Shown piece by piece: positions 57,553 to 64,000 of a stretch of DNA of 64,000 nucleotides. The stretch comes from Cryptomeria japonica (lineage: Eukaryota; Streptophyta; Pinopsida; Cupressales; Cupressaceae): NCBI RefSeq assembly GCF_030272615.1, contig NC_081412.1, positions 698,592,656 to 698,656,655 of the forward strand, given 5' to 3'. Numbering within the stretch: the stretch's first letter is position 1; the number at the start of each line of letters is the position of its first letter. Position numbers and translations under genes: made by a program. The notes under the pieces were generated by a model. The model ran no database searches and had not been told where the DNA came from. It saw nothing but the letters and a program-made list of their open reading frames with translations.

Positions 57553-57570
57553 GCTAAAGTGTGGGCTAAA
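57553..57570 (+). other. Polypurine tract of G5
   Basis: GCTAAAGTGTGGGCTAAA directly before the LTR start TGTAGTG. It has one mismatch to the tract of the gag-only element at 6403-6420. Confidence 0.75.
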
Positions 57571-60469
57571 TGTAGTGTTGTAAATTTTACACCCTTGCTA
57601 GGGTGGTACAATTTCACAAAAAGGTTTGCACCCGCCTTAGTGTGTCTTGCATCTTGCATTTCTCATTCCCCTTGAAGAATTTAATTTAATCTAAGGCTAT
57701 GTCTTGTCACTTTACATATTCTAAAGTTGGGCCCTTCACCCTAAGTGTACCCCTTTTCATCTTATTCTTTTAATGAATCATTTAATCATAAACCCTCATT
57801 ATGTCTTATTTTGACAGTTTAGGCCCAATTTCGCATATCAAAACATCTTGAAATCAAATGTAACTTTGGGATGCACTCTAATATCATCATATCTAATGGT
57901 CTCAAAAATTTGGTGAAAATTTGGTCAAACCGTGGCGGGAGTGCACATGGTCCATGGCATTTTTACCAAAATTTTGAGATCACAATGCTATGATATAATA
58001 ATGATTAACCCCACAATATTAGTGGGAAATTCAAATCCTAGGCCGGCCTAAACATGAAATTAAGATCTAAGGTTTCATACTTAAGAGCTCTATTTCTTTG
58101 TTTGAAGGGGTCTTCTTCTAAGGATCTAAGAGAAGGTTTTTTGGAGTATTAGAGCCCTCTTTGCAATGAAATATTAGATCTTTGAAGTCTTCAACAACAT
58201 TCAATATTCATCCATCAAACATTCATCAAGTGTCATTTTATCAATTGGGGGCTTTTGAAGATGTAGAATAACAATAGGAGATCATTGACTGATGATTGGC
58301 TTGTACCTCTCCCTTGGGGTTGGGTATGGGTTCATATTGTTTTTAGATCTTTGCATAAGCTTCATTTGACTCATATTCACGCTTTATATCACTTTGCATC
58401 ATGGATTTGGATCATTTACTCTGTCAATTATAAGCAATTATGGTTTACTCTTTAGGGTTGCTCTAGGTTGTTTACTTTCATTCTTAGGATCTTCCACACA
58501 CACAAGGTTCTTGCACACACATTTTCAGTACATTATCAGTTATTCGTGGAGGTGTAAATCACCAACACAGGGGTTTTACTATGACAAAACCCTATATAGC
58601 CACTCCAAACCTTCCCTTTTTAATTGCAGGTGCAAAAACAAGCATCTGGAAGTAGTTTCAGATCCGAAAAATGTTAGACAGTTCAAATAACCGGAAGACA
58701 ACTGAGAGGAGGGGGTGAATCAATTGTCACAAATTATCGAAACTATTAGCAATTAAAACTTCAATACTGGAACCCAAAACAATAATAATGGAATGCTTAA
58801 ACCAAATACCGGAATAGCAGTTAAACCAATTAAGCATAAACAATAATCACAGAATAAAAACCATCCACATGACACCAAGATTTATACATGGAAAACCCAG
58901 TAAGGGGAAAAACCATGGTGGGAAGCCTACCCACAGTCAAATAATACTTTTGCAGTAAGTATGTTAATTACAATTGAGTGGCATGCACTTACAGGAACGC
59001 CTACAGCCTAGAGCACATTGTTCGTCACAAAAAGAGCCTCACTGAATACATAGAAATTCATACTACAATTCAGAGAAGTGTTAAACTGCAAAAGATAGCA
59101 TCTCCTATGCCTGAATACAGTTCTGGTTAAGCTCAATACCAATGGACTAAATCCTATTACATAAACCCAATTCAATCTCCAATGATCGACCAACTCCTCT
59201 GCCTGAATGATATTACATTATTCACACATTACATTCCTTAACCATGACCTCTAACATAATCATGATTATCTACATTGAGATATTACATATATATATACAA
59301 ACCCTCAACCATAAACAATTAGGTCAGCCACTAGATAATAAACCAATTACATAATTATAAACCATGTCGGCCTAAGACCAAACAAATAATATCCAGCACA
59401 TAAGACATCCTGAAAATACATCGAGATGTCCAATCCACGTGTTACATTAAAGTCAGTCCATAACCTAGATAAATCGGGACCTAGTATAGGTCCACAAGCT
59501 ACAACAATGATCTCCATCTACCAAGTCTTGAACATAATCACCAACGGAATCCTAAAACTCCACCAGAAGCTACACCAACACCACTTATGCAATTCATCAA
59601 ATATCTTCATCAAAATCTCTATCGATGAATCCCTCGCCGAAACCATAAACTAAGCTTCTAAGCAAGCAGTATAGCATCTGATCACTAGACCAAAACCAAC
59701 AAACCAAATATGAGCATGAGTATCATGAACAAGCTAATTCCATTACCAAACCATACTGAAGCCTACCAGAGTATGTTGGATCTAGATTAACCAGTAACCA
59801 CTCAACCTACATGGACCAGAAGGGTATCAATAAAGCATCCAAACAGCTAGTGTTGGCATCAATGAAAAAACATCAATGCAACACATAATCAATTCCACCA
59901 AGTGGCCAACAAAAAAGGCATCAACATCACCCAAAAGTCTTAGAAGTGTAAAAATCTATCAAGGACAAAGGCATGGAACCTTGGTCTTGCCTAGGAAAGT
60001 GGTGTGGTGCCATGGTATTTCTCTCTATCAGCAGGACTTGACAAAGCAGTACTTTGTAGATCTTAGAATCCCTCCTATCAGTTGTAGCTCCAAAATTGCA
60101 GAATCAGCACAGTGGCGTGGCACCCTAGTCCCAGACATTTCTTCTCACATTTTAGGCACAGGTGCACCTCAAATTTTTCCATTTGATTTGTACCTTCCAG
60201 TAGTGTATCAGTTGTTCTTTGATGTGTATTCTCAGATTAGGGTTTGCTTGCTTATTTGCTTTCTAGGTTAGATTGCATTTTGCATCATTTCTCTCTCTCA
60301 TTTACAACAAAGGAATAGAAAACCTAAGAGTTAATCCATGGCTCTCTCTTTCTCATAAGTAGTCAGCGTGTGTTACCTCCCTAGGCTCTTTTGTATTCCA
60401 TGAGTGTGTATGAGAGTGGGATTAGGGTTTCTATACTTAGTCTCACTTTTTCCCCTACACACAAACAAA
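57571..60469 (+). repeat. G5 LTR copy B (3' LTR, split by a solo copia LTR)
   Basis: Starts TGTAGTGTTGTAAATTTTACACC and ends near CACACAAACAAA. Parallel to copy A. It contains the hairpin module (57868-57990), GGCCGGCCTAA (58041-58051), and further blocks with GGTGCCATGG and GGCACC words (about 60000-60140). The insert at 58672-59911 is removed from the comparison. Net length is about 1.65 kb. Confidence 0.8.
58672..59911 (-). mobile_element. Solo copia LTR in G5 LTR copy B
   Basis: A 1240-bp sequence with plus-strand ends TGTTAGACAG and GTGGCCAACA, flanked by AAAAA (58667-58671 and 59912-59916). It shares GAGGGGGTGAATCAATTG and the GTAAGGGGAAAAACCATGGT segment with the Copia-1/2 LTRs. No internal copia region. 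The target duplication is low in complexity but agrees with the uninterrupted copy A at 43630-43650. Confidence 0.85.
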
Positions 60470-61920
60470 GATAGATAATTTTTTCTTGATCCTATGCAGA
60501 CATGCCAGGACTTGATCCAGATCTTATCATGCATCAGCTCAATGTGGATCTAAAAGAAAAACCAATTAAACAAAAGCTAAGGAAGATGCATCCACACATC
60601 ACTCTCCTTGTACAAGATGAGCTAAAGAAACTATTACATGTGGGTTTCATAAGACCTGTTACCTATCCAGAATGGGTTTCAAGCATTGTGTCAGTGTCAA
60701 AGCCAGATAAAAGCATAAGAGTCTACACCGATTTCAAAGATTTGAACAAGGCATGTCCCAAAGATGATTTCCCACTACCCAACATTGATATAATTGTAGA
60801 CTTATCAGCAGGACATGAGATGTTTTCATTAATGGATGGATTCTCAGGGTACAATCAAATAAGAATCGCCCTTTAAGATCAAGAAAAGACAGCATTCACC
60901 TATGCATGGGGTACTTACTGTTGGAATGTTATGCCATCTGGGCTTAAGAATGTAGGAGCAACTTATCAAAGAGCCATGACAACAATTTTTCATGATATGA
61001 TGCATACATTTAAGGAAGATTATGTAGATGATATACTTGCAAAATCTCATACAAGGAAAGAACATTTGAACATCTTGGGCAAGATCCTTGACAAGCTTGA
61101 ACAATATCAGTTAAGATTGAATCCAAAGAAATGTGAATTTGGAGTAACCTTTGGAAAACTTCTTGGGTACATTATATCAGCTCGTGGAATTGAAGTAGAT
61201 CCAAAAAAGATGAAAGCTATCATGGAAATGGAGTTGCCTAGAAACATAAGTCAATTGTGTTGTCTACAAGGGAGACTGCAATCAATCAGAATATTTGTCT
61301 CTAAATTATCAAATAGATGTCATCCATTCACTCATCTTTTACATAAGAATGTTCCATTCAAATGGGATCATAAGTGCGAAGAAGCTTTTATGTAACTCAA
61401 AGAATATCTGATGAATCCTCTAGTACTTGTCTCAGCAATCAAAGGGAAACCATTGTTACTTTACATCTCAGCAACAAATGTATCACTAGAATCTCTTTTA
61501 GCACAACATGATGAAGAAGGTAAAGAAAGAGCAGTGTATTACATCTGTAGAACACTTGTAGGCTATGTATTAAACTATACATCAGTTGAGAAGACATGCC
61601 TAGCAGTTGTATTCACAACTCAGAAACTGTGACATTATATGTTGACTCACTCTGTGAAACTGATAGCAAAAATAGATCCACTAAAATATTTGTTGAACAA
61701 GTCAACTTTGATAGGTAGACTAGAAAAATGGGTTATGGTACTAAGTGAGTTTGATATAGAATATGTTGATCAAAAAGCTATCAAGGACGAGTTATTGTTG
61801 ATCAATTAGTTGAAGTACCCTTACAAGATAACACATCATTGCACATTGAATTTCCTGATGCACATTCTGACAATAAGCACAAAGTTTTGGGAGTTGTACT
61901 TTGATGGCTCTTATACATAA
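60470..61920 (+). pseudogene. G0 fragment 3: reverse transcriptase, RNase H and truncated additional RNase H (copy B)
   Basis: Continues G0 after the G5 LTR: SYADMPGLDPDLIMHQL, KLRKMHPHITLLVQDELKKLL, FSLMDGFSGYNQIRIA, catalytic box YVDD (near 61030), RLNPKKCEFGV and the RNase H motif CLAVVFTTQKL. Then SEFDIEYVDQKAIKDE is followed by WELYFDGSYT at about 61890-61915, the start of an additional RNase H that is cut short by a deletion. Stops near 60875, 61393 and 61630. It differs from copy A by scattered substitutions. Confidence 0.87.
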
Positions 61921-63225
61921 TGTTATGAATTCCTAGCGGAAGATATCTTGAATCCTACCATTGAATCTCAAAATACCCACATGATTTTCCATATATCTGG
62001 AACCGATCAATCCTTATATGGCCAAACTTATCAATACTTAAAAGAGAATATCCTTCCTCTTGATCTTTCCCACAATTAGAGAAGAAATTTTATCTATCAA
62101 TCATCTCACTATACTATTATTGCTGATATCTTATATAGGCAAGGTCTAGATAGCACTTTATTGATATGTCTCAAACAAGAAGAATCTGAGAAAGTTCTTA
62201 ACAAATTTCACGCAGGTATTTGTGGCACACACTCAAGTCTATTAACGTTGGCTAAGAAACTTATTCGTTTGGGTTGCTTTTGGCCTACTATGGAGAGAGA
62301 TTCATTTATATATGCCAAGAAATGCAAACAATGCCAGATCCATGAGAATCTCATCCACGCACCAGCACAAGAATTGCATCCTATGGCAGAATCATGGCCA
62401 TTCTCCCAATGGAGTCTTGATTTGGTAGGTAAGATAAACCCTTCATCCTCTAATGGACAAAAGTTCATTTTGACTGCTACTGAGTAGTTCACTAAATGGA
62501 TTGAAGCAGTACCTTTGACAAAAGTGACATGAAAACAAATATCATCATCCATCTTGAATTATATAATGTCGCTATGGAGTCCCTATAACCATTATCCCTG
62601 ATAATGGACGACCATTTAAAAATCAAAATGTGAAGGAACTATGTGAGCGATTCCATATCCAACATATGTTTTCTACACCATATTATCCACAGGGAAATGG
62701 TCAAGCTGAGGCATCAAATAAAACAATCTTGAAAATTCTGAAGAAAACAGTCAATGAAGCTGGTAAAGACTGGCGCATTCAGCTAAATCATGCTCTTTAG
62801 GCATACTGAACCAGCATTCGCACACCAACAGGGGCGACTCCATATTGCTTAGTCTATGGATCAGAAGTCATATTACCAGTAGAAGTAGAGATACCTTCTC
62901 TACGAATTTCCTTGCAAGAACTTGAGTTGATTTAGGAACGTCACCAAAATACAACAGATCATTTGAAGGCATATCAATAGAGAATGGCAAGAAGTTATAA
63001 TCACATAGTCAAGCCACGCATTTTTCAGATTGGAGATATAATTCTAGGGAGAATATGAGAAATCAACAAGACCGAGAAAAGAAGGGAAAATTTGAATCAA
63101 AATTGGTTAGGTCATTTTGTCATAGTAGCAACATATGGCTCAGGAGCATACAAGTTATCTAACCCTGAAGGTGATTGGTTTGATGAACCTATCAATTCCA
63201 TCCATCTCATGAAATTCTATGCTTG
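61921..63225 (+). pseudogene. G0 fragment 3: integrase
   Basis: A pre-integrase segment (about 61930-62200) is degenerate. Zinc finger: FHAGICGTHSSLLTL, then CKQCQIHENLIHAP. Core: SQWSLDLVGKIN, TIIPDNGRPFKNQ and NGQAEASNKTIL, so DDE is kept. The tail has QIGDIILGR, NWLGHFVIVATYGSGAYKL and the end NSIHLMKFYA with TGA at about 63223. Broken by stops near 62485 and 62530, a shift near 62560, and stops near 62800, 62810, 62935 and 63055. Confidence 0.87.
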
Positions 63226-64000
63226 AGAAATAAAATCCTAAAGAAATCAGTAAAAAGCATATAAAGTCCTGAAGAAATCAATAAAAATCAGAAAAGCAGA
63301 AAATCACTAAAAAGCATAAAACAATGAAAACGGAGAAAAAAGAAAAAAATCAAAATATGGAAACAATGCAATAAATTTAGACAGTGAAAACCTAGTAAAC
63401 AAGTGTTATCTAAAAGTGGGTTTTTCCATCTATGAGATCTCTTTGTGCACCTATCCATTCCATTCTATCGCTTCCATCTATCCTAGCTCATCCATTTCTC
63501 TGGACCATTAGCAAGAGATATGCAGCTTACCGACAATTATCAACCTTTGACATACTTATCGTAGTCATTGTCTTAGATTTTATCAGAATCAATCATATCT
63601 GCATTTTATCTCGTCATGGTTTGGATTTTGATCAATTCATACGTTCATAATAAAGTTTTGTTTCTGTTGGGGGGGGAATTCTAAATCCTTTTCCTAAGTT
63701 GATCTTTTAAATCTTTGAAAATCCAACATTCGAAAACTTAGAAAAAACCAAAACACCTAGGGTTTTGAAACAGATAATGAGAAACAAAGCAACGAAGATC
63801 AAGGCATTTTGTAACAATTGAATTGTGAAACTCTGAATACAAGGAATAAACCAGCAAGTAATGAAGGATTATCAATGATCATTCATCAAGGTAATTATAT
63901 CATTTAATGACCATGAGAACATGTGAATGACATACAAGATTCAATGTTTATATCTTGATTTATTTCTAATCATGTACTCTATGTGACTCAAGGATGTTCA
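63226..64000 (+). other. G0 3' region
   Basis: Begins with A-rich imperfect repeats of the form CCTGAAGAAATCA/AAAAATCAG (63235-63350). A G-run TTGGGGGGGGAATT (63667-63680) may be the polypurine tract of G0, but no TG start follows clearly and no matching LTR is in the window. No supported gene; the 72-codon frame at 63432-63650 has no recognisable motif. Confidence 0.4.

Larger units (their letters stand above)
41742..60469 (+). mobile_element. G5: Tat-like Ty3/gypsy element with antisense extra gene; 5' part replaced or rearranged
   Basis: LTR copies at 41742-44194 and 57571-60469 flank protease, RT, RNase H, additional RNase H, integrase and a long 3' region ending in a polypurine tract. 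Candidate target duplication: TATAG (41737-41741) and GATAG (60470-60474). The first LTR is followed not by a primer site and gag but by 1.27 kb of G0-like RT (44195-45470); the G5 interior starts abruptly at 45471 without gag. The span is therefore one insertion modified by recombination, or two joined pieces. Confidence 0.65.

Noticed and set aside
63432-63650. 72-codon ORF near the right end
   Set aside because: No recognisable motif, in the 3' region of G0 after integrase; length is within chance for this base composition.

Overview
The window is a block of nested plant LTR retrotransposons, and I recognise no ordinary host gene in it. The Ty1/copia and Ty3/gypsy lineages (Tat-like elements with extra open reading frames, plus a chromovirus), the depth of nesting and the size of the elements suggest a large, repeat-rich seed-plant genome, possibly a gymnosperm. 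The species assignment is inference. Nearly every coding region is broken by stops or frameshifts.

Layout. (1) 1-7674 (+): a non-autonomous element with about 1.25 kb LTRs, one gag/protease-like ORF and no reverse transcriptase or integrase. Its 5' LTR is cut by the window edge. It sits inside (2) Copia-1, 7675-11056 (+), the 3' half of a Ty1/copia element. Copia-1 in turn sits inside (3) an old Tat-like gypsy element, here called G0 (+), seen as pieces at 11057-12571, 41019-41741 and 60470 to about 63.7 kb. (4) G2, 12572-41018 (-), is a Tat-like gypsy element inserted in G0, with target duplication CTTAT/CTTAC. (5) G3, 24858-39312 (-), is a chromovirus inserted in the gag of G2 (CAGTG/CGGTG). 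(6) Copia-2, 31975-38683 (-), is inserted in the 5' LTR of G3 (TCCAG/TCCGG). Removing G2 and G3 with one target copy restores the host reading frame, which supports the nesting order G0 > G2 > G3 > Copia-2.

(7) 41742-60469 (+): G5, a second Tat-like gypsy element in G0. It carries protease, RT-RNase H, an additional RNase H and integrase, then a 5 kb 3' region with an antisense plant-mobile-domain gene, itself split by a complete 372-bp TRIM (53847-54218). Three solo copia LTRs (42024-42804, 48010-49204, 58672-59911) lie in or beside G5. The LTR of G5 plus 1.27 kb of G0 RT occurs twice (41742-45470 and 57571-61745), which points to an illegitimate recombination event or an assembly join.

Points of most interest: a hairpin module with GGACC...GGTCC arms and GGCGCC/GTGCAC palindromes recurs in the LTRs and leaders of two different elements. 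The gag-only element and G5 share LTR termini, polypurine tract and promoter motif, so they look like a non-autonomous/autonomous pair. G2 has its additional RNase H before RT and carries two divergent extra genes. G5 has an antisense plant-mobile-domain gene.
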